A stretch of DNA of 41,166 nucleotides from Thauera phenolivorans (GTDB lineage: Bacteria > Pseudomonadota > Gammaproteobacteria > Burkholderiales > Rhodocyclaceae): the NCBI RefSeq assembly GCF_001696715.1, contig NZ_MBFM01000001.1, forward strand, positions 107,525 to 148,690. Reading direction: 5' to 3'. Shown piece after piece: positions 32,150-40,816 of this stretch (the first letter of the stretch is position 1; the number at the start of each line of letters is the position of its first letter). The position numbers and the translations under genes are program-made. The notes below the pieces were generated by a model. It was not told the origin of the DNA and made no database searches. It saw nothing but the letters and a program-made list of their open reading frames with translations.

Positions 32150-33277
32150 TCAGTCGACCGCGCGCGCGGCCCGCACCTCGGCAGCGGCGGCCAGCGTCAC
32201 CCGCGCGCCGTCGCGCAGCTTGAGCTGGCCGGCGGTCACCACCACGTCGCCGGGCGTCAGCCCCTCGAGGATCTCCACCTGGGCGTCGCGGCGGGCGCCG
32301 GTCTTCACGTCCACCCGCTGCGCGCGCTCATCGACCACCCGATAGACATAAGCGGCGCCCCCCGGCGCGGGCACCAGCGCCTCTTCCGGAACCACCAGCA
32401 CCCCGGGCCGCTCGGCGAGCATCACACGCACCCGCACGAACATGCCCGGCCGCAGGCGACCTTCGGGGTTGGCGAGCTTCGCCCGCAGCACGATCGAGCG
32501 CCCCTGCGCATCGACCAGTGGATCGATCGCGTCCACCTCGGCCGCGAAGCGCTCGTCCGGCAGCACGTCGCTCGCCAGCGCGAGCACCTGACCACGCCGC
32601 ACGCGGTCGAGATAGGCCTCGGGCAGGCGGAAGTCGGCCTTCAAGGTGGCGATGTCCTCGACATTGACGAGCGTATCGCCTTCCTTCACATAGTCCCCGG
32701 GACTGACCGAGCGGATGCCGACGACCCCGTCGAAGGGCGCACGGATCCGCGTGCGCTCGAAGCGCGCCTGCGCCAGCGCAGCGCCGGCGCGGGCCACCTC
32801 GAGCGCCGAACGGGCGGTGTCGAGCGCACTCTGGCTGACGAACTTGCGCGCGAACAGGTCTACCGCGCGGCGATGGTTCGCCTGCGCGAGCTTGAGGTTG
32901 GCCTGCGCCTGCTGCAGTTCGGCGCGCTGCACCGCGGCGTCGAGCTCGACCAGGATCTCGCCGGCCCTGGCCGGCGCGCCCTCGCGGAAACGGATCGCCG
33001 CAATCCGCCCCGCCACCTCGGGGCGCAGCACCACCGACTCGTTCGACACGAGGGAGCCGACCGCGCTCACCTCGTCGACCACCGTCTGGCCGCGCACGAG
33101 CTGAACCTCGACCATCACCGGCGGCGCCTCCCCGGCCGTTCCGCCCGCCCGCGGAGCGCCGCCAGCTGCAACCACCTGCGGCCCGGGCGCTGCGCGATTG
33201 GCATACCAGGCGTAGCCGCCGACGGCGACGACGCCGATTACGCAGACAAGCACGACGAAGGGGCGACGCAGGGACAT
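32150..33277 (-). CDS. RND efflux pump periplasmic adaptor (membrane fusion protein)
   Basis: A 375-residue periplasmic adaptor anchored by an N-terminal hydrophobic helix (about 7-25, VVLVCVIGVVAVGGYAW) without a lipobox cysteine, so it is not a lipoprotein. The order is typical: lipoyl half (GSLVSNESVVLRPEVAGRIA, EGAPARAGEILVELD), an alpha-helical hairpin (about 115-180, QAQANLKLAQANHRR to LEVARAGAALAQ), the second lipoyl half (IRAPFDGVVGIRSVSPGDYV), a beta-barrel (LRAKLANPEGRLRPGMFVRV) and a membrane-proximal domain (VVPEEALVPA, EILEGLTPGDVVVTAG). It joins the permease encoded 15 bp downstream to an outer-membrane channel. The start is the ATG at 33277. Confidence 0.95.
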   Translation of the reverse strand: MSLRRPFVVLVCVIGVVAVGGYAWYANRAAPGPQVVAAGGAPRAGGTAGEAPPVMVEVQLVRGQTVVDEVSAVGSLVSNESVVLRPEVAGRIAAIRFREGAPARAGEILVELDAAVQRAELQQAQANLKLAQANHRRAVDLFARKFVSQSALDTARSALEVARAGAALAQARFERTRIRAPFDGVVGIRSVSPGDYVKEGDTLVNVEDIATLKADFRLPEAYLDRVRRGQVLALASDVLPDERFAAEVDAIDPLVDAQGRSIVLRAKLANPEGRLRPGMFVRVRVMLAERPGVLVVPEEALVPAPGGAAYVYRVVDERAQRVDVKTGARRDAQVEILEGLTPGDVVVTAGQLKLRDGARVTLAAAAEVRAARAVD

Positions 33278-33361
33278 GAGCTTCCGATTCCGGCGGGGAA
33301 ATGAAGGGAAGCATGCCGCTTCCCGGTCGATCGGCTGGTGCCGGCGGGCCGGCGCGAGTCC

Positions 33362-33706
33362 TCACAGCTTCTTCACGAACTCCGACTTCAACTTCATGGC
33401 GCCGATGCCGTCGATCTTGCAGTCGATGTCGTGGTCACCCTCCACCAGACGGATGTTCTTCACCTTGGTTCCCACCTTCACCACCAGCGACGAGCCCTTG
33501 ACCTTCAGGTCCTTGATGACGGTGACGCTGTCGCCGTCCTGCAGCACGTTGCCATTGGCGTCCTTGAACACCTTCTCCGCCTCGCCGGCGGCGGTCTCCG
33601 CCGCGGCCCGAGGCCACTCGTGCGCACATTCCGGACAGACATACATCTCGCCGTCCTCATACGTGTATTCCGAATTGCACTTCGGGCACCTGGGCAGATC
33701 GCTCAT
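33362..33706 (-). CDS. yjdM: YjdM/PhnA-like zinc-ribbon protein
   Basis: A 114-residue small protein. An N-terminal zinc ribbon ([25 protein letters not shown]; paired CxxC at about residues 7-10 and 24-27) is followed by the compact KOW-like C-terminal domain ([49 protein letters not shown]). This matches the family once called PhnA; despite the old name it is not a phosphonoacetate hydrolase, and its role is unclear. It stands alone about 85 bp upstream of the RND adaptor gene in the same direction, and co-transcription is uncertain. Confidence 0.93.
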   Translation of the reverse strand: MSDLPRCPKCNSEYTYEDGEMYVCPECAHEWPRAAAETAAGEAEKVFKDANGNVLQDGDSVTVIKDLKVKGSSLVVKVGTKVKNIRLVEGDHDIDCKIDGIGAMKLKSEFVKKL

Positions 33707-33835
33707 CCTGTTTCCTTGTCGTCATGAAGTTCCATGCGCTGCCGGGGGGCGGACAGCCGCCGGCATTATCGCTCCACGCCCCCCGAAGCCGAAAATTCAT
33801 CCCGCAACCACCCGCACACAGGGCCGCGAGCGCGC

Positions 33836-34312
33836 TCAATCCGGGCTGCGCGCGAGCGCGTACAGGACGAGGGCGCCGAAGCCCAGCAGCAGGCTCCACT
33901 TGCAGGCCGAGCAGGCGCTCGACATCAGATAGGTCATCGGGGCGTCGAAGCGCGGCACCTCGGTGAGCCACCAGTGGAAGGCGTTCTCGGCGGCGTCGAA
34001 GACGGCGGCGAGCGGCAGGCCGAACCGCGCGAACGCCCGTCCCGGCCCCGTCAGCGCCGCAAACAGCGCGGTGCGGGTCGCGAGCAGCCAGCCGAAGCTG
34101 CCATAGGCGAGCAGCAGGGCGGTATCCAATGGCAGGTGCAGGCGGTAACGCGCTAGATCGTCCGGCGGCCAGAGGTGCACGATCTCACCGAAGGCGCGCG
34201 GGGTCCACGCGAACTGCAGCACCACCGCCCCGGGCGACAGCGGCGCGACCATCCACACGATGGCGGCCAGCAGAAGCAGCGCAAGAAGCCCCGAAACCCA
34301 CAGTTCACGCAT
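33836..34312 (-). CDS. Small multi-pass membrane protein of unknown function
   Basis: A 158-residue protein with about four hydrophobic segments (residues 8-30, 65-85, 95-112 and 130-152) and a loop containing WTPRAFGEIVHLWPPDDLARYR. Conserved-looking features are DAAENAFHWWL and a Cys pair in SSACSACKW within a C-terminal membrane segment. I do not recognise the family. A GGTGGGG stretch just before the ATG at 34312 could serve as a ribosome-binding site. It is 24 bp downstream of the DUF2784 gene in the same direction, so the two small membrane proteins are probably one transcript, perhaps with purM. Confidence 0.75.
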   Translation of the reverse strand: MRELWVSGLLALLLLAAIVWMVAPLSPGAVVLQFAWTPRAFGEIVHLWPPDDLARYRLHLPLDTALLLAYGSFGWLLATRTALFAALTGPGRAFARFGLPLAAVFDAAENAFHWWLTEVPRFDAPMTYLMSSACSACKWSLLLGFGALVLYALARSPD

Positions 34313-34336
34313 CGCCCCACCCTTTCGCCCCCCGGC

Positions 34337-34705
34337 CTAGCGCCGGGTGTGCCTCCGCCGCCACACCCACGCATAGATCGCCAGGTTCGCCGCCAGCACC
34401 AGTGCGGCCAGAATCCACTGGCGTTCGCGCGTGAGCCCTGCCGGATAGATCAGCGCGAGCAGGTAGTGGTCGACGAAGCCGCCCTCGTAGCCCGCCTCGC
34501 CCGCCGCCGCACGCAGCCGGTTTTCCAGAGGGGTCAGCGGACAGATCGCCCCGCTGAGCTCGATCCACACGCCCCAGACCGCCGCCGGCAGATGCAGCCA
34601 CGGCGCCCGGCGCCAGCGCAAGCCCAGCAGGCCGCCGAGCAGCACGAAGGCGATGAAGCCGAGGTGCAGCAGCAGGACGGCGTCGGCGGCGAGGCGGAGC
34701 AGCAT
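34337..34705 (-). CDS. DUF2784-domain membrane protein
   Basis: A 122-residue inner-membrane protein with three or four transmembrane helices (about 5-28, 38-55, 98-115, plus a short one near 80). The DUF2784 signature is clear: LLHLGFIAFVLLGG, the strongly conserved CPLTPLENRLR, and GGFVDHYLLALIYPAGLTR before the last helix. The function is unknown. It lies between purM (88 bp upstream) and a second small membrane protein (24 bp downstream) in the same direction. The length is normal for the family. Confidence 0.9.
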   Translation of the reverse strand: MLLRLAADAVLLLHLGFIAFVLLGGLLGLRWRRAPWLHLPAAVWGVWIELSGAICPLTPLENRLRAAAGEAGYEGGFVDHYLLALIYPAGLTRERQWILAALVLAANLAIYAWVWRRRHTRR

Positions 34706-34792
34706 GAGCCTGTCCCTCGAGCGAAGAACCCGGCGCGGGGCCGGGTCCGGAGACGGCCGCGGGCGCGCCGCGGCCCTCGACGCCGACCGCGC

Positions 34793-35851
34793 TCAGCCGA
34801 CGATGGTCTGCGCTTCGCCGTCCGCCCGGGCGTCGATGCGGCCGATGCGGTAGACGGTCTCGCCCGCGGCCTCGAGGCGCGCGGCGGCGAGGTCGGCGTC
34901 CTCGGCCGAAACCACCACCGCCATGCCGATGCCGCAGTTGAACACGCGGTACATCTCCTGCATATCCACGTTGCCGGCCCGATGGAGCCACTGGAACAGC
35001 GGCGGCAGGGTCCAGCTCGCGGCGTCGATGCGGGCGGTGAGCTCGTCGCGCAGGATGCGCGGCACGTTCTCGGTGATGCCCCCGCCGGTGATGTGGGCCA
35101 TGCCCTTCACCGCGCCCGGCATCGAGCGCATCAGCGACAGCAGCGGCTTGACGTAGATGCGTGTGGGTTCCATCACCACCTCGCGCAGGGTGCGGCCGTG
35201 GAAGTCGGCGTCGAGGTCGGGGCGGGCGAGCTCGATGATCTTGCGGATCAGCGAATAGCCGTTGGAGTGGGCGCCGCTCGAGGCCAGCCCGAGCACCACG
35301 TCGCCAGGCACGATCTTGCTGCCGTCGATGAGGTCGGACTTCTCCACGGCGCCGACCGCGAAGCCGGCGAGGTCGTACTCGCCTGCCGGGTACATGCCCG
35401 GCATCTCGGCGGTTTCGCCGCCGATCAGCGCGCAGCCGGCGAGCTCGCAGCCCTGGGCGATGCCCTTGACGACGTCGGTCGCGGTGTCGACCTCGAGCTT
35501 GCCGCAGGCGAAGTAGTCAAGGAAGAACAGCGGCTCGGCGCCCTGCACGAGAATGTCGTTGACGCTCATCGCCACCAGGTCCTGGCCGACGGTGTCGTGC
35601 TTGTCGAGCTGGAAGGCGAGCTTGAGCTTGGTGCCGACGCCGTCGGTTCCCGACACCAGCACCGGCTCGCGATACTTGCCGGTGAGCTCGAACAGCGCGC
35701 CGAAGCCGCCGATGCCCCCGAGCACCTCGGGGCGCATGGTGCGCCTGGCCAGTGGCTTGATGCGGTCGACCAGGGCGTCGCCGGCATCGATGTCCACACC
35801 GGCATCGCGGTAGGAAAGGGAGGCTTGGGTGGGATTCTGGGGTGCGCTCAA
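34793..35851 (-). CDS. purM: Phosphoribosylformylglycinamidine cyclo-ligase (AIR synthetase)
   Basis: A 352-residue cytoplasmic enzyme closing the imidazole ring to give aminoimidazole ribonucleotide, with ATP. Motifs: [14 protein letters not shown] at the N-terminus, [15 protein letters not shown] (ATP/FGAM contact), [63 protein letters not shown] and [11 protein letters not shown]. It is complete and of normal length. It is divergent from perM with 135 bp between the starts. purN is about 17 kb away in the same window, so purine genes are scattered, as usual in these bacteria. Confidence 0.97.
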   Translation of the reverse strand: MSAPQNPTQASLSYRDAGVDIDAGDALVDRIKPLARRTMRPEVLGGIGGFGALFELTGKYREPVLVSGTDGVGTKLKLAFQLDKHDTVGQDLVAMSVNDILVQGAEPLFFLDYFACGKLEVDTATDVVKGIAQGCELAGCALIGGETAEMPGMYPAGEYDLAGFAVGAVEKSDLIDGSKIVPGDVVLGLASSGAHSNGYSLIRKIIELARPDLDADFHGRTLREVVMEPTRIYVKPLLSLMRSMPGAVKGMAHITGGGITENVPRILRDELTARIDAASWTLPPLFQWLHRAGNVDMQEMYRVFNCGIGMAVVVSAEDADLAAARLEAAGETVYRIGRIDARADGEAQTIVG

Positions 35852-35986
35852 GGTCGTTCCTCTGGCAGGCTGGATGCGGGGCCGAGCCCCCGGCTGCGGT
35901 GCCGAAGCGGGGCCGGCACGCCCGGTGGCTACATTTGCGGGTGCGCGGACGGTATCATCCGCGTCAAGCCCGCGATTTTACTTGAA

Positions 35987-37090
35987 ATGACCACTCCACG
36001 CGCCGACCGACTGCAAACTGCCTTCTGGGCCCTGGCGGGCATCGCCCTCGTTGCCCTGTTCTGGGTCCTGTCGCCGATCCTGGCGCCCTTCGTGATCGGA
36101 GCGGTGTTCGCCTACATCAGCGATCCGGCGGTGAACTGGCTCGCCCGTCGCCGCATGCCGCGCCCGGCGGCAGTGGCGCTGGTGATCGTGGTGGTCGGCC
36201 TGGTGCTCGTCACCCTCGCGCTGATCATGGTGCCGATGCTGTACCGCGAGGCGATGAGTCTGCTGCGTCGGCTGCCGGACCTGGTCGTACTCTTCAACGA
36301 GCGCGTCGCCCCTCTGCTGCAGGCGCGGCTCGGGGTCGACGTTCAGCTCGACGCCGAGCAGTTCCGCAAACTGATCACCGAGAACTGGGACAACGCGCAG
36401 GATCTGGTGCCGATCGTGCTCGGCAATCTCAAGACCGGCGGGGTGGCGGTACTGGGCTTCGCCGCCAACCTCATCCTGATTCCGCTGGTGATGTTCTACC
36501 TGCTGCAGGAATGGCCGCGACTGCTCCTGGAGTTGCGCCGGCTGGTGCCGCGCCCTTGGCTGACGCGCACGCTGCGGATCATGGGCGACATCGACTCGGT
36601 GATGTCGGAGTTCCTGCGCGGCCAGCTCTCGGTGATGCTGCTGCTGGCGATCTTTTACAGCATCGGCTTGTGGCTGGCCGGCGTGAATTTTGCGCTGCCT
36701 GTGGGGGTACTCACTGGCCTGCTGGTGTTCATCCCCTATGTCGGCTTCGGCGGCGGCCTGGTGCTCGCGATCCTCACCGCGCTGCTGCAGGCCGAGGGCT
36801 GGCCGCCGCTGATCGGGGTGGCGATCGTCTACAGCCTCGGGCAGCTGATCGAGAGCTTCCTGCTCACCCCCTATCTCGTCGGCGAGCGCATCGGCCTGCA
36901 CCCGCTCGCGGTGATCTTCGCGCTGATGGCCTTCGGCCAGCTGTTCGGCTTCATCGGCGTGCTGGTCGCGCTGCCGGTCAGCGCCGCGCTGCTGGTCGGA
37001 CTGCGCGAGGTGCGGCAGGCCTGGTTCGCCAGCCATGTCTATCTCGGACGTCAGCCGACCCAGGTCGCCCGCGCACCGAACAGACGATGA
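35987..37090 (+). CDS. AI-2E/PerM-family transporter
   Basis: A 367-residue inner-membrane protein of the AI-2E exporter family (also called PerM in proteobacteria). About eight hydrophobic segments: two at the N-terminus (14-55), one at about 65-85, a long amphipathic region with a soluble loop (about 90-165), then five C-terminal helices with the family features LSVMLLLAIFYSIGLWLAG, LLVFIPYVGFGGGLVLA and LLTPYLVGERIGLHPLAVIFALM. The ATG at 35987 starts the conserved part; the frame is open far upstream, opposite purM, but that is not coding. Its stop overlaps the hda start (ATGA), so the two are coupled. A TATCAT (35953-35958) may be its -10. Confidence 0.92.
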   Translation: MTTPRADRLQTAFWALAGIALVALFWVLSPILAPFVIGAVFAYISDPAVNWLARRRMPRPAAVALVIVVVGLVLVTLALIMVPMLYREAMSLLRRLPDLVVLFNERVAPLLQARLGVDVQLDAEQFRKLITENWDNAQDLVPIVLGNLKTGGVAVLGFAANLILIPLVMFYLLQEWPRLLLELRRLVPRPWLTRTLRIMGDIDSVMSEFLRGQLSVMLLLAIFYSIGLWLAGVNFALPVGVLTGLLVFIPYVGFGGGLVLAILTALLQAEGWPPLIGVAIVYSLGQLIESFLLTPYLVGERIGLHPLAVIFALMAFGQLFGFIGVLVALPVSAALLVGLREVRQAWFASHVYLGRQPTQVARAPNRR

Positions 37091-37779
37091 GGCAGCTCGT
37101 GCTCGACATCCGGCCCGACGAGGCGCCGACCCTGGACAACTTCGTCTGCGGCGACAACGCCGAGCTGCTGGCGGCGCTCGCGCAGCTCGCCGCGGCGGCG
37201 CCCGCCGTCCGCCCGCAGCCGCCCCGCCTCTACCTGTGGGGAAGCCCGGGCAGCGGACGCAGCCACCTGCTCGCGGCGACCTGCGCCCTGGCCCACGCAC
37301 ACGGGCGCGCGGTGCACCGCTTCGCCGCCGCGCAGATCGGCGACGCGCTGCCGGAGACGCCCGACGCCCTGCTCGCGATCGACGACGTCGAGCAGCTCTC
37401 GCCCGCCGCCCAGATCGCCACCTTCAACGCCTTCAACCGCGCCCACGGCAACGGCCAGTCGCTCCTGCTCAGCGGCCCGGCGGCCCCCGTCGGTCTGGTG
37501 CTGCGCGAGGACCTGCGCACCCGCATCGGCCAGGGCCTGATCTTCGAGGTCAGGCCGCTCGACGACGACGCGCTCGCCGCGATCCTCGCCTCGCTCGCCG
37601 ACCGGCGCGGCCTGCGCCTCGCCGACGAGGTGATCGAGTTCCTGCTGCGCCACGGCCGGCGCGAGCTCTCCAGCCTGCTCGCGGTGCTGGACACCCTCGA
37701 CGCCGCCTCGCTCGAGCGCAAGCGCCCGATCACCCTGCCGCTGCTGCGCGAACTCATGCAGCAGGGCCTGGCGATCTGA
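37087..37779 (+). CDS. hda: DnaA regulatory inactivator Hda
   Basis: A 230-residue AAA+ protein homologous to the DnaA ATPase domain. With the DNA-loaded beta clamp it stimulates ATP hydrolysis by DnaA and so limits re-initiation. The N-terminus MRQLVLDI carries the clamp-binding QL-x-L-D motif expected of Hda. A modified Walker A (LYLWGSPGSGRSHLL), a Walker B-like LLAIDDVEQL, sensor 1 in SLLLSGPAAP, RTRIGQGLIFEV (box VII arginine) and the lid with RRELSSLLAVLDTLD follow. There is no DNA-binding domain IV, which separates it from DnaA. The start ATG overlaps the perM stop. The order perM-hda-HAD phosphatase-pcnB-folK is familiar in betaproteobacteria. Confidence 0.94.
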   Translation: MRQLVLDIRPDEAPTLDNFVCGDNAELLAALAQLAAAAPAVRPQPPRLYLWGSPGSGRSHLLAATCALAHAHGRAVHRFAAAQIGDALPETPDALLAIDDVEQLSPAAQIATFNAFNRAHGNGQSLLLSGPAAPVGLVLREDLRTRIGQGLIFEVRPLDDDALAAILASLADRRGLRLADEVIEFLLRHGRRELSSLLAVLDTLDAASLERKRPITLPLLRELMQQGLAI

Positions 37780-37824
37780 GCCCTGCCCCCTCAATCACGC
37801 TTTCATTCGTTACGGAAACTTCTC

Positions 37825-38487
37825 GTGGATCTCGTTCTCTTCGACCTCGACAACACGCTGCTCAACGGCGACTCGGACTTCGCCTGGGCCCAGTTCCTCA
37901 TCGGCAAGGGCGTGCTCGACCGCGAAGTGCAGGAGGCGAAGAATCTCGCCTTCTACGAACAGTACAAGGCCGGCACGCTCGACATCTTCGAATTCCTCGA
38001 CTTCCAGCTCGCGCCGCTCGCGCGCCATTCGCGCACCCAACTCGACGCCTGGCACGAGGAATACCTCGCCACCATGGTCCGACCGATGATCACCGACAAG
38101 GCGCGCCACCTGGTCGACGAGCAACTCGCGCGCGGTGCGCTGGTGGCCGTGGTGACCGCCACCAATGCCTTCGTCACCGGCCCGATCGCGCGCGAGTTCG
38201 GGATCCCGCATCTGGTCGCGACCATCCCCGCGCAGGAAGGCGGCGCGTTCACCGGCAAGCCGCGCGGCATGCCGGCCTTCAAAGCGGGCAAGATCGAGCG
38301 TACCGAAGCCTGGCTGGAGTCGCTCGGCCTGCACTTCGGCGGCTTCGCGCGTAGCTGGTTCTACAGTGACTCGCACAACGACCTGCCGCTGATGACGCGG
38401 GTGACCAACCCGGTCGCGGTCGACCCGGACGAAACCCTGCGCGCGCACGCCGAGGGCGCGCACTGGCCGGTAATCTCCCTTCGCTGA
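37825..38487 (+). CDS. HAD-superfamily IB hydrolase (phosphoserine phosphatase-like)
   Basis: A 220-residue phosphatase. HAD motif I is FDLDNTLLNGD (nucleophile Asp and acid Asp), followed by an alpha-helical IB cap (about 15-95), motif II in VAVVTATNAFVTGP, motif III Lys around GKPRGMPAFKAGKI, and motif IV in WFYSDSHNDLPLM. This subfamily includes SerB-like and CicA proteins; the substrate is unknown. The start is a GTG at 37825 beginning right at the fold (DLVLFDLDNT), with GGAA 9 bp upstream. No ATG is available without losing motif I. It is 45 bp after hda and 55 bp before pcnB. Confidence 0.9.
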   Translation: MDLVLFDLDNTLLNGDSDFAWAQFLIGKGVLDREVQEAKNLAFYEQYKAGTLDIFEFLDFQLAPLARHSRTQLDAWHEEYLATMVRPMITDKARHLVDEQLARGALVAVVTATNAFVTGPIAREFGIPHLVATIPAQEGGAFTGKPRGMPAFKAGKIERTEAWLESLGLHFGGFARSWFYSDSHNDLPLMTRVTNPVAVDPDETLRAHAEGAHWPVISLR

Positions 38488-38542
38488 GCACTGCCATCGG
38501 GTATCATCCGAGCCTCATGTGGCACCAACCTCCTCTCCCCCG

Positions 38543-39901
38543 ATGATCCGCAAGCTGCTGCGCAAGGTCTTTCGTCGCCCGGCGACCTCTCCCCACCACG
38601 AACCCGCCCTGATCCCGATCGAGCAGCACGGCATCGCCCGCAGCCAGCTCTCGCCGGCGGCGCGCAAGGTCTGCTCGACACTGCAGGAAAAGGGATTCAA
38701 GGCTTTCGTGGTCGGCGGCGCGGTGCGCGATCTGCTGATCGGGCAGACGCCCAAGGATTACGACGTCGCCACCAGCGCCACCCCCGAGGAGGTGCGGGCC
38801 CTGTTCCGCCGCTCGCGCATCATCGGCCGCCGCTTCAAGATCGTGCACGTCATGAGCGGACCGGAGACGATCGAGGTCTCCACCTTCCGCGCCAGCCAGG
38901 ACGCTGAATCGGCCGAGACCGACGAACACGGCCGCGTGCTGCGCGACAACGTCTTCGGCAACCAGGAAGAAGACGCCACCCGGCGCGACTTCACGGTCAA
39001 TGCCCTGTACTACGACCCCGGCACCGAGACGATCGTCGACTATCACCACGGCGTCGCCGACATCCAGCAGAAGACCTTGCGCATGATCGGCGATCCGCGC
39101 ACCCGCTACCGCGAGGATCCGGTGCGCATGCTGCGCGCGGTACGCCTGGGCGCCAAGCTCGGCCTCTCGCTCGACCCCGCTGCGCGCCACCCGATCCGCG
39201 AGATGGCGCCGCTGCTCGAGAACGTGCCTGCGGCGCGGCTGTTCGACGAGATGCTCAAGCTGCTCTTCTCCGGCCACTCGCTGAAGTGCCTGCAGCAGCT
39301 GCGCGCCGAGGGCCTGCACCATGGCCTGCTGCCGCTGCTCGACGTGATCGTCGAACAGCCCGCGGGCGAGCGCTTCGTCACCCTCGCGCTCGAGAACACC
39401 GACGAGCGCGTGCGCGAGGACAAATCGGTCTCGCCCGGCTTCCTGTTCGCCACCCTGTTGTGGCACGAGGTGCTGCAGCAGTGGGAGCGGCGCAAGGCCG
39501 CGGGCGAGCCCTCGCAGCCGGCGCTGTTCGAGGCGATGGACGAGGTGCTCGACGGCCAGGCGCGCAAGCTCGCGATCACCCGTCGCATCGCCACCGACAT
39601 CAAGGACATCTGGGCCCTGCAGCCGCGCTTCGACAAACGTGCCGGCAAGACGCCCTACCGCCTCATCGAACAGCCGCGCTACCGCGCCGGCTGGGACTTC
39701 CTGCGCCTGCGCGCGCAGGCGGGCGAAATCCCGATGGAAGTCGTGGACTGGTGGGACCGCTTCGCGCACGCGAACCACGACGCGCGCGACGAGCTGTTGC
39801 TCGAGGCGCCGCCCGAGGCCGCGCCGGCCAGGAAGCGGCGCCGCCGCAAGCGCAAGCCCGGCGCAAGGGGCGAAGCGCCGGCCACCCCGGAATCGGCATG
39901 A
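38543..39901 (+). CDS. pcnB: Poly(A) polymerase I
   Basis: A 452-residue class II nucleotidyltransferase that adds 3' poly(A) tails to RNAs and so promotes decay. Motifs: VVGGAVRDLLIGQTPKDYDVAT (GG and the DxD metal pair), RSRIIGRRFKIVHV, ATRRDFTVNALYYD, and DPRTRYREDPVRMLRAVRLGAKL, followed by an all-helical body. The C-terminus is a basic tail (RKRRRRKRK) likely for RNA binding, as in E. coli PAP I. It is distinguished from a CCA-adding enzyme by the DYDVAT version of the motif, the basic tail and the folK linkage. The start is the ATG at 38543, without a clear ribosome-binding site; a GTG at 38519 is an alternative adding eight residues. Its stop overlaps folK by ATGA. Confidence 0.94.
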   Translation: MIRKLLRKVFRRPATSPHHEPALIPIEQHGIARSQLSPAARKVCSTLQEKGFKAFVVGGAVRDLLIGQTPKDYDVATSATPEEVRALFRRSRIIGRRFKIVHVMSGPETIEVSTFRASQDAESAETDEHGRVLRDNVFGNQEEDATRRDFTVNALYYDPGTETIVDYHHGVADIQQKTLRMIGDPRTRYREDPVRMLRAVRLGAKLGLSLDPAARHPIREMAPLLENVPAARLFDEMLKLLFSGHSLKCLQQLRAEGLHHGLLPLLDVIVEQPAGERFVTLALENTDERVREDKSVSPGFLFATLLWHEVLQQWERRKAAGEPSQPALFEAMDEVLDGQARKLAITRRIATDIKDIWALQPRFDKRAGKTPYRLIEQPRYRAGWDFLRLRAQAGEIPMEVVDWWDRFAHANHDARDELLLEAPPEAAPARKRRRRKRKPGARGEAPATPESA

Positions 39902-40389
39902 GCCCGCGAGCGCCGGTGCGCGCCTACGTGGCTTTCGGCGCCAATCTCGGCGACCCCCGCAAAGCCTTCGCGCTCGCCTGCGCCCGCCTCGCCGCCCTGC
40001 CCCGTACCGGGATCGTCGCCCGCTCCTCGCTCTACCGCAGCGCGCCGGTCGGTGTCGAGGACCAGCCCGACTACATCAACGCGGTGATCGCGCTCGACAC
40101 CGCGCTCGCCCCGCGCGCCCTGCTCGAGGCCCTGCTCTCGATCGAAGCCGAGGGCGGCCGTACCCGCGACTTCCATCGCGCGCCGCGCACGATGGACCTC
40201 GACCTGCTGCTCCACGACGACATCGTGCTCGACGAGCCCGGCCTGCAGCTGCCGCATCCGCGGATGCACGAGCGCGCCTTCGTGCTGCAGCCGCTCGCGG
40301 AGATCGCGCCGACGGCAACGATCCCCGGCCACGGCAGCGTGCAGTCACTGCTCGCCGGCGTCGCCGACCAGTCGATCGAGCGCTGCTGA
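39898..40389 (+). CDS. folK: 2-amino-4-hydroxy-6-hydroxymethyldihydropteridine pyrophosphokinase (HPPK)
   Basis: A 163-residue cytoplasmic enzyme that transfers pyrophosphate from ATP to the pterin in folate synthesis. The family pattern is complete: AYVAFGANLGDPRKAF, SSLYRSAPVGVEDQPDYINAV (pterin loop), ALLSIEAEGGRTRDF, PRTMDLDLLLHDD (the two metal-binding Asp residues) and LQLPHPRMHERAFVLQPLAEIAP. The ATG at 39898 overlaps the pcnB stop, so translation is coupled. folK next to pcnB is a conserved arrangement in gamma- and betaproteobacteria. Confidence 0.97.
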   Translation: MSPRAPVRAYVAFGANLGDPRKAFALACARLAALPRTGIVARSSLYRSAPVGVEDQPDYINAVIALDTALAPRALLEALLSIEAEGGRTRDFHRAPRTMDLDLLLHDDIVLDEPGLQLPHPRMHERAFVLQPLAEIAPTATIPGHGSVQSLLAGVADQSIERC

Positions 40390-40420
40390 GATACCTGCCC
40401 GCGCGCCCTCCCCCGACCCC

Positions 40421-40804
40421 ATGTCCGCCTGGATCCACTCCGCCTCGACCACGATCCTCGGCCTGCCGGTCTGGTTCAAGACCGCGCTGCTGCTCACCGC
40501 CTCCAACGTGTTCATGACGTTCGCCTGGTACGGCCACCTGCGGAACATGTCGTCGAAGGCGTGGCATGTCGCCGCCTTCGCGAGTTGGGGCATCGCCCTC
40601 TTCGAATACCTGCTGCAGGTGCCGGCCAACCGCATCGGCGCCACCGAGCTCGACCTGGGGCAGCTCAAGATCATGCAGGAGGTCATCACCCTGCTCGTCT
40701 TCGTGCCCTTCGTCGTGCTGTACATGAAGCAGCCGCTGAAGCTTGACTATCTCTGGGCCGGCCTGTGTATGCTTGGCGCGGTCTATTTCATCTTTCGCAG
40801 CTAG
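40421..40804 (+). CDS. DUF486 (DMT-like) four-helix membrane protein
   Basis: A 127-residue inner-membrane protein with four predicted transmembrane helices (about 20-40, 48-68, 84-102 and 106-124). The family features are visible: LLTASNVFMTFAWYGHL, ASWGIALFEYLLQVPANRIG, LDLGQLKIMQEVITLLVFVPF and LDYLWAGLCMLGAVYFIFR. DUF486 proteins belong to the drug/metabolite transporter clan and resemble small multidrug resistance proteins in size, but no substrate is known. It lies 31 bp after folK and 12 bp before the deoxynucleoside kinase gene, so it is probably part of the same transcript. Confidence 0.92.
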   Translation: MSAWIHSASTTILGLPVWFKTALLLTASNVFMTFAWYGHLRNMSSKAWHVAAFASWGIALFEYLLQVPANRIGATELDLGQLKIMQEVITLLVFVPFVVLYMKQPLKLDYLWAGLCMLGAVYFIFRS

Positions 40805-40816
40805 GGGAAGGCCGAC

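Noticed and set aside
34175-35986. 600-codon N-terminal extension of perM
   Set aside because: It is antisense to purM and the DUF2784 gene. The conserved PerM sequence begins at the ATG at 35987.
35951-38510. The 11-mer GGTATCATCCG occurring at 35951 and 38500, before perM and pcnB
   Set aside because: Probably just two -10 elements (TATCAT) in similar GC-rich context. There is no longer shared sequence or matching -35.
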